NCBI RefSeq assembly: GCF_002970975.1
Contig: NZ_KZ672983.1
Span: forward strand, 62,001 to 126,000
Length of the DNA: 64,000 bases
Reading direction: 5' to 3'
Source: Microbacterium halophytorum
GTDB taxonomy: Bacteria > Actinomycetota > Actinomycetes > Actinomycetales > Microbacteriaceae
The position numbers and the translations under genes are program-made. Below are positions 1-8,710 of the stretch, one piece after another. Every line of letters starts with the position of its first letter. Position 1 is the stretch's first letter. The notes beneath the pieces were generated by a model. It made no database searches. It saw only the letters and a program-made list of their open reading frames with translations, and was not told where the DNA came from.

Positions 1-1124
1 AGCTCGAACAGCGGCGGGTAGTCGGCGAGCAGGCGCCGCGCCCCCTCGTCGCCGTCGGGCGCGGTCTTCGGGTCGAGCGCGAGGTGCATCGTGGCCGCGG
101 CATCGACGAGCGCGAGCCGCACGCCGTGGGGCGTCGCCGGCGCGTCGTCGGCCGTGCCGCGCACGACGGCATCGCGGCGGGGCCAGTCACCGAGCGTGCC
201 GCCGGCGACCTCGTCGACCCACGTATCCGGGATCATCGTCGCCCGGTGCGCGAAGCGCGACAGCACCTGGTACCGGAATTCGTCGCTCGGCTGCGGGTCG
301 CTCATGATCGTCACGTGCAGCGCCGGCCCCATCCCGCGCATCGCGACGCCCACCTGGGGCGTCTGCACGCCGGCCGCGCGGAAGGCCTCCAGCATCTGAT
401 TGCGCAGCAGCTGCGCCGCCCCGAACCCGTCGGACGTGCGGGGCACGAGGAACGAGCACAGCGCGGACGTGTCGGTGTCGGGGATGACGCCGGGGCGCTG
501 CGCATCGCCGCCCGCGCCGCCGAGCACCGGGTACGGCGAGCCGTCCGGCCACGCGCGCGCATCGGCGCGCGGGGCCGCCCCCGTGCCGTACGCGAGCCCG
601 ACGAGCTCCGCACGGTTCGTGCAGAAGGCGCGCGGCACGTCGCCCGCCCCCGGGTCGAGGCGGCGCAGGACGTCTGCGGCGCGCTCGTGCAGGTCGGGGC
701 GGCGCGCGTGGATCTGCGCCAACGGCGCCGAGTTCACGCCCGTGCGGAAGGCGAGGTCCGTCGCCCACGGCAGCTGCGGCGCCGGCACCTCGGTCGCCCC
801 CTCGCCGACGATGTCGGCCGCGAACAGCGTTCCCATGCGCGCCCAGGCGCTGCGCACGACGTCCGCCCTGCCCCGGATGCTCAGGGCGCACGTGTCCGTG
901 TCGAGGTCGACGACGATCTCGGGGAGCCCCGTCAGGCCCGGCCCGAGCTCGACGGGGCGCGCGAGCTCGTCGCGCAGCGCGCCGAGCGCCGTGCCGAGGG
1001 CGCCGACGCGCTCGAGCGGCTCGTCGATCACGCCGATGCCCCAGCTGACCCCGATGAACGCGGGTGCGTCCGGCTCGTCGTCCTCGATCAGCTGCCAATC
1101 CGCATGCACCCACTGCGCCGTCAT
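1..1124 (-). CDS. Hypothetical protein, C-terminus beyond window edge
   Basis: At least 374 codons are open from the ATG at 1124 to the window edge, so the C-terminus is missing. A purine-rich GAGGCGAG lies just upstream of the ATG and supports this start. The protein begins MTAQWVHADWQLIEDD, is rich in Ala, Arg and Asp, and shows no signal peptide or membrane segment. I do not recognise the family. The stretch around residues 225-290 has alternating hydrophobic positions that vaguely recall the inactive half of M16-type peptidases, but no HxxEH zinc motif is visible, so I assign no function. It lies downstream of the GH59-like gene on the same strand but is separated from it by about 160 bases that include a strong hairpin, so it is probably a separate transcription unit. 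Confidence 0.6.
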   Translation of the reverse strand, partial: MTAQWVHADWQLIEDDEPDAPAFIGVSWGIGVIDEPLERVGALGTALGALRDELARPVELGPGLTGLPEIVVDLDTDTCALSIRGRADVVRSAWARMGTLFAADIVGEGATEVPAPQLPWATDLAFRTGVNSAPLAQIHARRPDLHERAADVLRRLDPGAGDVPRAFCTNRAELVGLAYGTGAAPRADARAWPDGSPYPVLGGAGGDAQRPGVIPDTDTSALCSFLVPRTSDGFGAAQLLRNQMLEAFRAAGVQTPQVGVAMRGMGPALHVTIMSDPQPSDEFRYQVLSRFAHRATMIPDTWVDEVAGGTLGDWPRRDAVVRGTADDAPATPHGVRLALVDAAATMHLALDPKTAPDGDEGARRLLADYPPLFE

Positions 1125-1221
1125 CGTCTCGCCTCATTCGCCGCTGGCCGGAAACACACCGTCGACGATGCTATCCCCGGGATACTGAGCGCCTCGTGTC
1201 GGCGGCAGGCCCCGAGACGGG

Positions 1222-1266
1222 CGGCGAGCCCGCGCCCCGCTTCGCGCGGGTCGCGGGCTCACCGCC
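1222..1266 (-). terminator. Hairpin downstream of GH59-like gene
   Basis: Arms of about 15 bases pair with a single G-T: GGCGGTGAGCCCGCG against CGCGGGCTCGCCGCC on the minus strand, with a short nested CCCGC/GCGGG hairpin in the loop. It starts about 20 bases after the stop of the gene ending at 1286. There is no clear T-tract, which is common for terminators in high-GC actinobacteria. Confidence 0.6.
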
Positions 1267-1285
1267 CGTGGGCGACGCGGCGCCG

Positions 1286-4200
1286 TCACCCCGCGGCGTC
1301 GTAAGCGACGACCCCCTCATACGTCGCGCCGTCGTCGCCCGTGCCGGTGACCGTCATCTCGCCGGCCGGCATCTCGGGCTGGCGCGTGCTGAACGCCGCC
1401 GACACCGTGCGGCCCGGCTTGACGTTCTCGAACGTCTTCGAGCCGTACTCCGTCTCGACCGTGATGTCGGCGACCGTGTCGTCGGCGTTGGCGACCGTCG
1501 CCACGAGCGCGACGCTCTTGCCGATCATCCGGGTCGTGGCCTCCGGCTCGAGTACGAGCCGCTCGGAGTCCGCCTCGCCCGCGACGGCGAGCCACGAGAT
1601 CACGGGGTCGGACGACCCGACGCCCTCTCGGGTGACGAGGTAGTCGACGGTCGCGTCCTCCTCGAGCGTGAACGTCAGATCACCCGAGACCCGGCTGTTG
1701 GCGCCCGAGAGGTCGATCGCCCCCGAGGCCAGCTCCTCGCCGCCGACGGAGACCGACTGCGCCAGGGGCCGCGTCGTGCTCCACCACTCGGTGAAGCCGG
1801 CCGTCAGCGTGTACGTGCCCGCCTCGAGCGGCAGCCGGTAGCGCAGATCGGGCCCGGCCTGCCAATTCCCCGTCGAGTACTTGTCGGCGAGGTCGGTGCC
1901 GTCCTTCCGGTTCACGCCCTCCGCGAGGTGGCCCCACTGGCCCTCCGCTCCCGACGCCCGGTCGACCGCGTCGTTGAGCAGCCCCGGGAAAGCACCGCTC
2001 ACGGCGGCGTACTGCGGGGAGTCCTCACCGCCCGTGCCCGCGTCGATGTAGTACCGGATGCCCGTGGGCACGACCTCGAACTCGGCCTCGACGGCGGTGC
2101 GTGCGTCGAGCACGCCGCGCACCGCGAGCGTCTCGTACGGGGTGCGCTCGGCGCCGACCGACTCCTCGTCCCACGTCACCTCGCGCTCCTCGCCGTCGAC
2201 GACCACGGTCGCCGGCAGCTCCTGCTCCGTGTCGACGGCGCCCGCCAGGCCGACCTCCTCGACGTCGAGCGCCGTCAGCTGCTCGACGGCGCGGTCGAGG
2301 CGCTGCGTCAGCCCCGCCGCGCCCTCGGCGTCCAGGCCGTACGCGCCGGCGTCGGCGACGGCGGCCTTCGCCTGCGCGAGCGTCGCCTCGACGACGGCCC
2401 ACTCATCCGGGTCGCTGCCGCCCCGCTTCTGCTCCTCACCGCGCGCGATCGCCGCTTCGAGGGGCGCCAGGTCGAGCTCCGCCGCGTCGGCGTTCGCCTC
2501 GACGACGCCCACGGCGTCGACGTTGAACTCGGCGGCGTTCGCGGTCGCGAACGTCACGGTGTGCTCGCCGTCGGCAAGGCCGCGCAGCGGGAACGCCGTC
2601 GTCTCGGTGCCGGCCGCGAGGGTCGGGGCGCCGAGCAGCACTGGCTCACCGTCGACCGTGACGTCGAGGGTCGCCTCGCCGCCGTTGCTGCCGATGATGT
2701 CGAGCCCCGTGCCCGAGAACGTGTAGCTCAGGCTCGCACCCTCGCCCGTGCTGAAGCTGCTCGACCGCTGCCATTCGTACATGCCGCGGCCGTTCAGGTG
2801 GCGCCACCGGTCGTCGAACTCGAGCACGGGCTGGGACGAATCGGCCCAGCTCGACTGGTGCATGCCGTCGACGATGTGGGTGTAGTACGGCGTGTACCCG
2901 TCGATGGTCTCGATCCTCAGGTCGTCGAACTGCGTGAACGCGAACGACGACCCGAGCTGCACGCGGCCGGCGGCCTGCGGCGACGGGTCGACGTACTCGC
3001 CGACCTCGGCCCCGTTGATCAGCGCCGTGTACGTGTCGCCCGCAACGCGCACGGCGATCGTGTTCCAGACGTCCGAGCCCGTGCGGAAGCCCGTCTCGGG
3101 AACCTCGGAGGCCGCGCCGCTCGCGACGACATCGCCGTAGCGCCGCAGCGACCAGGCGCCCTCGGGGTCGACGCGCAGCTCGGCGGCCGAGACGTTCTGG
3201 CCGTTCGAGGTGCCGCCCTGCTCGCGCGCGCCGATCGAGGCGTACCTGCCGGACCCTGGTTCGAACAGAACGTCGACGGATGCGGTGTAGTTGGCCCAGC
3301 GCGCGTCGCCGATCGTCGTCATCGGGTCGCCGGAGGTCCAGGCGCTGCCGACCATGTCGGGCCCGACCTGCTGGCGCAGCACGCGGCCGCGCTCGGCGTC
3401 GCCGGTGTCGACCGACTCGAACGCGCCGTTCGTGTCGTTCGTGTAGCGCGGCGTCGCGCCGGCGTCCTCCGCCCGCGCGGCCGGCGTTCCATCAGGCTTC
3501 GCCTTCGCCCCGCGGGAGTCGAGGTACCCCTCGCCGGAGTCGACGAGCTCGCCCGTCTCCGGGTCGTAGGTCCGGATGTCGGGGGCGCCCGCGTAGTCGA
3601 AGTCGTCGGCATAGAGCACGCCGTCGCCCGTTGCGCCGTTGCCCCGGCCGGTGTCGTCGGTGTCGAGAACATCGCGGCCGCCGCCCTCCGCGGTGGGCTC
3701 GGGCGAGGTGGGCAGCTTGTTGCCCGCACCCTCGCGCGGGGCGAGCGCACCGTCGTCGCCGGCCTCGGCGAGGTCGAGCGTCGTCGCGGTCACGGCCGAC
3801 CACGGCGCGACCGTGACGGTGTAGGTGCCGCCGGACGGCGCGATCTCGCCGACCGGCGCGAGGTAGTTCGCGTCGTACGCCTCGCCCGCGTCGGCGGCCC
3901 TGGTCTCCCAGACCTCCATGGTCGCGTCGTCGCCGATCGCGAGGTCGTCCGCCGTGATCTCGTAGGTCCGCTCGTACGAGCTGTCGTTGACGATCACGGT
4001 CGAGAAGTCGCTCGCGTCGGGAGCCGCGAGGGTCGTGTACGAGTCACCGCCCTCGCGGGCGCCGCTCGGCGGGTTGCCGCGCCCGAGCGTGCTGCCGGAC
4101 GCCTCGGGGATCGCGCGCCAGATGCCCTCGGCATCCGGGTCGCCCGTCGGGTTCTCCCAGCCGATCTCCGCGAACTGCGTGAAGTGCTGCAGCACGCCGA

Positions 4201-5416
4201 GGCCGGCGTCGTAGTAGAGCCAGCCCGACCACGGGTCGCGCGCGCTGACGAGCTCCTTCGACGAGTACTGGAAGCCGTCGTAGAACGAGCCGATCGCGGG
4301 CTGGTAGATCGTGAGCGTGCGGCGCGAGGCGTCGAAGCCCGTCGTGATCCAGTTCGCCATCTCGAGGGCGCTGTTCACACCTCCGATGTCGGTGCCCGCG
4401 CCGCCGGCGCCGTCGTCGTTCGTGTTGTGCGGTCGGTCGGCGGAGTTCGAGAACGTCGCCTGCCCCTCCGAGTTCCAGACCTCGAGGTCGAGCTCCTCGG
4501 CGGCCCTGGTCATGTTGCCGTTCGCGTCGTCGGCGCTGGAGTAGTGGAAGCCGACGATGTCGACGGCGTCGCGCAGCGCCGGGTCATCCGGGTTCGTCAG
4601 CTGGTCGCCGAAGCTCGTCGGCGGGGTCCCGACGGTGTCGCCCGCGACGGTCCGGATGGCATGGAACAGCTCGCGCTCCTCCTCCGACGCGAAGCCGTTG
4701 TTCGGGTCGTCGGCCGTCGCGCCCTCGTAGCCCGACTCGTCGGCGGCGAGCTTCGCCGAGAAGTCGATGATCGCGCCCTCGTCGGGGTCGTGCGTCTCGT
4801 TGTAGTCGGGGTTGATCGAGTCGACCATGATGCCGTACTCGCGGTAGGCGGCGAGCGCCGTGTTCTTGAACCAGAGGTACTCATCGGCCTTGTCGGCGAC
4901 CCAGGCAGGGGTCCGCCAGCGCAGGATGCTGAGGTGCACGTCGCCCTCCGCGACCCGTTGCGCGTCGGCCGCGAGCTGGAAGCCCGGCTCGCGCATCACG
5001 TTCGGGTACTCGTCGCGGCTGCGCATCGTGGCCGCGTTCGGCCCCGTCGAGGTGTTGCGGTCGTTCCCCATCTCGATCTTGACGGTCGTCATGATCGGGT
5101 GGTCGCCGCCGTAGAGCGTCGTCAGGAGTTCCCAGTACTTCTCGGGGTGCTCGGCCTTGTAGTCCATCAGCAGCGAGCTCGTCGAGTTGGCGGAGAGCAC
5201 GCCGAAGCCCTTGAAGGTGAGGCCGTTGCGGCTCTCGGCCGCCGCGGCGACCGCGTCGCCCGACACCGTGACCTCGACGGGGTCGGCGGGCGCGGCGCTC
5301 GCGGCCGCGGGCGCGGCGATGGCCCCCGCCGTCAGCGCGGCCGCGACGCCGATCGCGGCGGTGCGGCCGCGCGAGCGTCTGTCGGAGGGCAGGGAGGAAC
5401 GTCGTTTCAGAGTCAT
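1286..5416 (-). CDS. Secreted multidomain GH59-like glycosidase (galactosylceramidase family)
   Basis: Predicted 1376 aa. The start at 5416 (MTLKRRSS) has GGAG about 9 bases upstream; an earlier in-frame ATG at 5434 has none. A signal peptide covers about residues 1-42 (RRxxR, hydrophobic core, AxA). The catalytic region (about 45-590) opens with GFGVLSANSTSSLL and carries YNE (acid/base Glu207) and WNSEG (nucleophile Glu317), as in GH59 galactosylceramidases. It is followed by a lectin/LamG-like region (about 640-1010), a FIVAR-like helical segment (about 1010-1090), a Big_4-like Ig segment, a malectin-like carbohydrate-binding region and a C-terminal beta module (about 1290-1376) shared with the metallopeptidase at 19635-21875. 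No LPXTG anchor is seen. It probably hydrolyses a beta-galactoside outside the cell; the natural substrate is unknown. The next gene upstream on the same strand encodes a DeoR/LacI regulator. Confidence 0.8.
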   Translation of the reverse strand: MTLKRRSSLPSDRRSRGRTAAIGVAAALTAGAIAAPAAASAAPADPVEVTVSGDAVAAAAESRNGLTFKGFGVLSANSTSSLLMDYKAEHPEKYWELLTTLYGGDHPIMTTVKIEMGNDRNTSTGPNAATMRSRDEYPNVMREPGFQLAADAQRVAEGDVHLSILRWRTPAWVADKADEYLWFKNTALAAYREYGIMVDSINPDYNETHDPDEGAIIDFSAKLAADESGYEGATADDPNNGFASEEERELFHAIRTVAGDTVGTPPTSFGDQLTNPDDPALRDAVDIVGFHYSSADDANGNMTRAAEELDLEVWNSEGQATFSNSADRPHNTNDDGAGGAGTDIGGVNSALEMANWITTGFDASRRTLTIYQPAIGSFYDGFQYSSKELVSARDPWSGWLYYDAGLGVLQHFTQFAEIGWENPTGDPDAEGIWRAIPEASGSTLGRGNPPSGAREGGDSYTTLAAPDASDFSTVIVNDSSYERTYEITADDLAIGDDATMEVWETRAADAGEAYDANYLAPVGEIAPSGGTYTVTVAPWSAVTATTLDLAEAGDDGALAPREGAGNKLPTSPEPTAEGGGRDVLDTDDTGRGNGATGDGVLYADDFDYAGAPDIRTYDPETGELVDSGEGYLDSRGAKAKPDGTPAARAEDAGATPRYTNDTNGAFESVDTGDAERGRVLRQQVGPDMVGSAWTSGDPMTTIGDARWANYTASVDVLFEPGSGRYASIGAREQGGTSNGQNVSAAELRVDPEGAWSLRRYGDVVASGAASEVPETGFRTGSDVWNTIAVRVAGDTYTALINGAEVGEYVDPSPQAAGRVQLGSSFAFTQFDDLRIETIDGYTPYYTHIVDGMHQSSWADSSQPVLEFDDRWRHLNGRGMYEWQRSSSFSTGEGASLSYTFSGTGLDIIGSNGGEATLDVTVDGEPVLLGAPTLAAGTETTAFPLRGLADGEHTVTFATANAAEFNVDAVGVVEANADAAELDLAPLEAAIARGEEQKRGGSDPDEWAVVEATLAQAKAAVADAGAYGLDAEGAAGLTQRLDRAVEQLTALDVEEVGLAGAVDTEQELPATVVVDGEEREVTWDEESVGAERTPYETLAVRGVLDARTAVEAEFEVVPTGIRYYIDAGTGGEDSPQYAAVSGAFPGLLNDAVDRASGAEGQWGHLAEGVNRKDGTDLADKYSTGNWQAGPDLRYRLPLEAGTYTLTAGFTEWWSTTRPLAQSVSVGGEELASGAIDLSGANSRVSGDLTFTLEEDATVDYLVTREGVGSSDPVISWLAVAGEADSERLVLEPEATTRMIGKSVALVATVANADDTVADITVETEYGSKTFENVKPGRTVSAAFSTRQPEMPAGEMTVTGTGDDGATYEGVVAYDAAG

Positions 5417-5506
5417 GTCGCGAATCTCCATCGGGAAGCGGCGGCGATGCCGTTCGAGGGGCGCGCCCGGCGGTGGGCGCGTGCAGTGGAGCACTGCGCG
5501 ACTCAG

Positions 5507-5567
5507 TCAATAGCCATTCGCAAACGGTCGTCAAGGTTCACTCTTTGCAGACCGTTCACAACCGTTC
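5507..5567 (-). promoter_or_regulatory. GH59 promoter with GAACGGTY operator-like repeats
   Basis: On the minus strand TTGACG (5529-5534) and TATTGA (5507-5512) are 16 bases apart and form a plausible -35/-10 pair for the gene starting at 5416. Just upstream are GAACGGTC (5550-5557) and GAACGGTT (5560-5567). The inverted copy GACCGTT overlaps the -35 box (complement of AACGGTC, 5523-5529). The arrangement looks like a LacI/DeoR-type operator cluster, probably for the regulator at 5598-6680. Confidence 0.45.
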
Positions 5568-5570
5568 ATT

Positions 5571-5590
5571 CCCGGATGTCGGCATCCGGG
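5571..5590 (-). terminator. Hairpin after the DeoR/LacI regulator gene
   Basis: Perfect 8-base stem CCCGGATG/CATCCGGG with a 4-base loop, starting 8 bases after the stop codon of the regulator. It has no T-tract. It separates the regulator from the GH59 promoter. Confidence 0.5.
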
Positions 5591-5597
5591 AGCCGGC

Positions 5598-6680
5598 TCA
5601 CTTCGGCGCCGTCGTCGACGCGCGCACGTTCAGCTTCGGGCTGATCGTGACGCGGTGCGCGGGGCGCGACGGGTCGTCCATGCGCGCGAGCAGCGACTCG
5701 AGCGCTGCGCGGCCGAGCGCGGCCCGCGGCGGAGCGACGCCCGTGAGCGCCGGCGTGAACAGCTCGGCGAACTCGTCGTCGTACGCGATGACCGACAGGT
5801 CGCCCGGCACGCTGACGCCGCGCGCGAGCGCGAGGTCGACGATCGCCATGGCCTCGCGGTCGGCGTGGATGAGCAGCGCCGTGACGCCCGCCCCCAGCAC
5901 GGAGTCGAGCACGCCGTTGACGGCCGCCGAGAAGCCGGGGTCGCCCCGGTCGGGCAGCACCCGCTCGACGTGGTCGGCCGGCGTCAGGCCGAGCTCGCGG
6001 CACGCGGTCGTCCAGCCGGCGATGATCTTGCGCGAGGTGGGCGAGTTGCGCGAGATCAGGAGCCCGACCTTGCGGTGCCCGAGCTGGGCGAGGTGCCGCG
6101 CCGCGAGCACGGCACCGAGGGCGTGGTCGGTCGTGACGGAGTCGACGGGGTCGCCGCTCGGCCGGCGCACGGCGTCGCGCTCGGCCAGGACGAACGGCAG
6201 ACCGGATGCCGTGAGCCAGTCGATCACGTCGGGTGCGAACTCGGTGTCGGTGTTGGGCGCGACGATGAGCCCCGAGACATCGCCCTGCGCCACGATGCGC
6301 TCGAGCGCGGGCCGCTCGTCCTGCAGCTCGTAGGAGGTTCCGCGCAGCAGCACCGAGATGCCCCTGGCGCGCGACTCCGCCTCGAGCGAGCGCACGACCT
6401 GCGGCCAGTAGTAATCGAGCGACGGCACGAGCACGCCGATCGTCGCCGTCCCCGCGGGGGCCTGCCGCGCGGGGACGCCCCCGGCGGGGGCGACGGCACC
6501 GCCGTGCACCCGCTGCAGGAGGCCCTCCTCCTCGAGCTGCTGCAGGTCGCGCCGCAGCGTGACGGGCGAGACGCCGAGCTCTGCGGTCATCTCCGAGGCC
6601 CTGACCGAGCCCGTGCGGGCGAGGGCGTCGAGGATCGCGTCGCGCCGCGACGCCGCGAGGCGAGCTGTCTGGTCGGTCAT
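5598..6680 (-). CDS. DeoR-type HTH / LacI-type sensor transcriptional regulator
   Basis: Predicted 360 aa. The ATG at 6680 has GAGGGAC upstream and overlaps the stop of the heparinase-like gene by 4 bases (ATGA). Residues 10-60 form a DeoR winged helix (SEMTAELGVSPVTLRRDL, then RVHGGAV). From about residue 80 the protein continues as a LacI/PurR periplasmic-binding-like sensor (GVLVPSLDYYWPQVV, LILIHADREAM-type segments, VIAYDDEFAELFTPALTGVAPP). This hybrid class usually controls carbohydrate loci and responds to a free sugar. Its neighbours (GH59, heparinase-like, DUF2264, sugar importer) suggest it is their local regulator, and GAACGKTC sites in both flanking promoter regions are candidate operators. 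The effector is unknown. Confidence 0.85.
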   Translation of the reverse strand: MTDQTARLAASRRDAILDALARTGSVRASEMTAELGVSPVTLRRDLQQLEEEGLLQRVHGGAVAPAGGVPARQAPAGTATIGVLVPSLDYYWPQVVRSLEAESRARGISVLLRGTSYELQDERPALERIVAQGDVSGLIVAPNTDTEFAPDVIDWLTASGLPFVLAERDAVRRPSGDPVDSVTTDHALGAVLAARHLAQLGHRKVGLLISRNSPTSRKIIAGWTTACRELGLTPADHVERVLPDRGDPGFSAAVNGVLDSVLGAGVTALLIHADREAMAIVDLALARGVSVPGDLSVIAYDDEFAELFTPALTGVAPPRAALGRAALESLLARMDDPSRPAHRVTISPKLNVRASTTAPK

Positions 6681-8575
6681 GAGTGGGTCCCTCCGATTCG
6701 TTCATTCTGACGGACGCGCACATCCAGTGCCGTCAGGCCGGCGATATCGATATCGAGCCGGACGAGGCGCGCGCCCCAGATCTCCGACAGCATCGGGTCG
6801 TCGAGGTCGCGGGGCGTCAGCACTGCAAGCGCCGCCTCGTTCCACGTGAGCTCGATCGCCGGCGCGCCCGCCAGCGGTGTGATCCGCGCACGGCCGGGTG
6901 CGAGCTCGACGTCGCCGGCGATGAGGAAGCGGATCTCGGTCGGGGAACCCGACGCATCGCCCGAGAACCGCCACCGGTCGCTGATCCGGATGCCGTCGTC
7001 GCCCTCGTGCGCGACGGTGCGGAGCCAGGTCTCGAGCGCGGGCGCGTCGTATGCGCCGGCGAGCTCGAGCGTCAGCTCCGCGCCGCCGGCGGCCACGACC
7101 TCGGCCGCCCAGGCCTCGCCGTCCGGCTGGCCCGCCCCGCGCACGAACGGCGCGCTGTGCCACGCGCTCTGCATGGGCCACTGCTCGTACCGGCCCGGGC
7201 CGAAGGTCCTGGCATCGTAGGTGGGCCGGCCCGCATCGACGATCACGGGAACACCGCCCGAGGCGACGATCACCGAGCCGACGTCGTTGTGGTTGTGGTT
7301 CTCGCCGTTGTGGCCGCCCTTGGCGGCGACCGCGAGACCGGATGCCGAGCCCGCGCGCTCGCGCAGGATCATCATCTGCGTCGACGGCAGCCAGGTGCGC
7401 CGGGGCAGAGGGTCGCCGCCCTCGGCGGCCGCCCACTCGGCGTCGGCGAGGCCGCGCAGCGTGCGGCCGAGGCCGTCGCGCGGCGGCACGGCGGCCTCGG
7501 CCCTGTGCCGCGCGGCGAACGCGGCCGCGTCCGGGTCGCCGAGGCGGCGGGCCGCGCGGTGCAGCGCGTGCCACGGCTGCGCCTCGCGGGGGCGGGCCTG
7601 GCCGTCGGCGACGTTGACGTACCAGTCGCCGCCCAGGTGCATCCGGTGCGGGAACGCGACGGTCTCGCGCAGCGACGGGATCTCGCGCGCCGCGTCGAGC
7701 CCCGTCGCGTGCGCGAGGAGGTCGAGGGCCTCGAGCAGGCGGCACGGGCCGTTCCACCAGTACGCGTAGCCCTCGTCGACGGCGCCGTCGGCCGGGAGAG
7801 CGGCGACGTAGACGTCGAGGCCCGCGACGATGCGCGCGAGGAGGCGGGCGAGCTCGTCGCCGCCGGAGAACTGCAGGCCGGCCGCGAGGAGGTTGCCGTG
7901 GATCCACGGGTTCCAATTGTTGACCCGGCCGTCGAAGTCGACCCACCGCCACCAGTCGCGCGCCAGGAACGGTTCGATCACCCTGGCGCGCACCTCGTAC
8001 CGCAGGCGGGCGCGGAAACCCGGGTACGCCGCCTCGACACGTGCGCCGACGGCGTGGTCGAGCCACGCGAGCTGCCCCGCCGCCTCGCCGGCGCCGAGGT
8101 CGACGTACGGGTCGGTGACGACCCCGAGCACCGAGCCGTGGCGCTCGCGCGCGTCGTCGTGCGCGGGCCAGCACCACGTCGACTGCTCGCAGAGCAGCGT
8201 CGCCCCGTCGAGCACCTCGGCGAGCCACCGCTCGTCACCCGTCGCGGCCGCGAGCACGGCGGCGTCCGTCAGCCGCTGCTGCCGCGCGAACGCGGGGGTC
8301 TCCCACGCGACGCGGTCGCCGTCGCGGTGGAAGCGCGCGGCATCGCTCGCGAGGGGCTGCGGCCACGGTGTGCCCAGCGCACGCCCGGCGCGCTCCCGGA
8401 TGAGCGCGAGGGCCGCGGCGTCGGCGTGCGAGAGGTCGATGGCAGGCAGGCCCGGCGCGGCCCCGCCCGCCGAAGCGGCCGCCACCCGCCGCGCGAGCTC
8501 GGCGGGGAGGGACGCGGCGGAGACCCCGGCGAGCGCGGCGAGCGCACCCGTCAGGGGGAGTTCGGGATCCGGCAC
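6677..8575 (-). CDS. Heparinase II/III-like polysaccharide-degrading protein
   Basis: Predicted 632 aa from a GTG at 8575 preceded by GAGGAGG with 5-base spacing. An in-frame ATG at 8623 would add 16 residues but lacks a ribosome site. The N-terminal two-thirds is an alpha/alpha toroid-like region with many Trp and Tyr (RDWWRWVDFDGRVNNWNPW). The heparinase II/III-like beta domain follows, with HNGENHNHNDVGS at about residues 420-431, the usual position of the catalytic His cluster, then VIVDAGRPTYDARTF. There is no signal peptide, so it probably acts in the cytoplasm on imported oligosaccharides. It is coupled to the regulator gene downstream and divergent from the DUF2264 gene. The family includes lyases for uronate-containing polymers; the substrate here cannot be read from sequence. 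Confidence 0.8.
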   Translation of the reverse strand: MPDPELPLTGALAALAGVSAASLPAELARRVAAASAGGAAPGLPAIDLSHADAAALALIRERAGRALGTPWPQPLASDAARFHRDGDRVAWETPAFARQQRLTDAAVLAAATGDERWLAEVLDGATLLCEQSTWCWPAHDDARERHGSVLGVVTDPYVDLGAGEAAGQLAWLDHAVGARVEAAYPGFRARLRYEVRARVIEPFLARDWWRWVDFDGRVNNWNPWIHGNLLAAGLQFSGGDELARLLARIVAGLDVYVAALPADGAVDEGYAYWWNGPCRLLEALDLLAHATGLDAAREIPSLRETVAFPHRMHLGGDWYVNVADGQARPREAQPWHALHRAARRLGDPDAAAFAARHRAEAAVPPRDGLGRTLRGLADAEWAAAEGGDPLPRRTWLPSTQMMILRERAGSASGLAVAAKGGHNGENHNHNDVGSVIVASGGVPVIVDAGRPTYDARTFGPGRYEQWPMQSAWHSAPFVRGAGQPDGEAWAAEVVAAGGAELTLELAGAYDAPALETWLRTVAHEGDDGIRISDRWRFSGDASGSPTEIRFLIAGDVELAPGRARITPLAGAPAIELTWNEAALAVLTPRDLDDPMLSEIWGARLVRLDIDIAGLTALDVRVRQNERIGGTHS

Positions 8576-8640
8576 AGCATCCTCCTCGGTGTCGTCGGCG
8601 ACAGAGCGATCATAACCGATCATGTTGCTTCAAAAAGGTG

Positions 8641-8669
8641 TTGGCACGAACGTTCCTGATTGCTACGCT
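8641..8669 (+). promoter_or_regulatory. Promoter of the DUF2264/ABC operon with palindromic operator
   Basis: TTGGCA (8641-8646) and TACGCT (8664-8669) are 17 bases apart, about 40 bases upstream of the GTG at 8711. The spacer contains the perfect palindrome GAACGTTC (8648-8655), similar to the GAACGGTC repeats at 5550-5567, which suggests shared control by the DeoR/LacI hybrid. The region also lies upstream of the divergent heparinase-like gene. Confidence 0.5.
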
Positions 8670-8710
8670 CCTGTACGTCACCCCCGACGGATCTTCGAAG
8701 GAGAACCTCC

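Noticed and set aside
1064..5644. Very long open frame on the plus strand opposite the GH59-like gene
   Set aside because: The translation is Arg/Ala-rich with no domain, and the opposite strand has a signal peptide, catalytic motifs and ordered domains. Long antisense frames are expected at this GC content.
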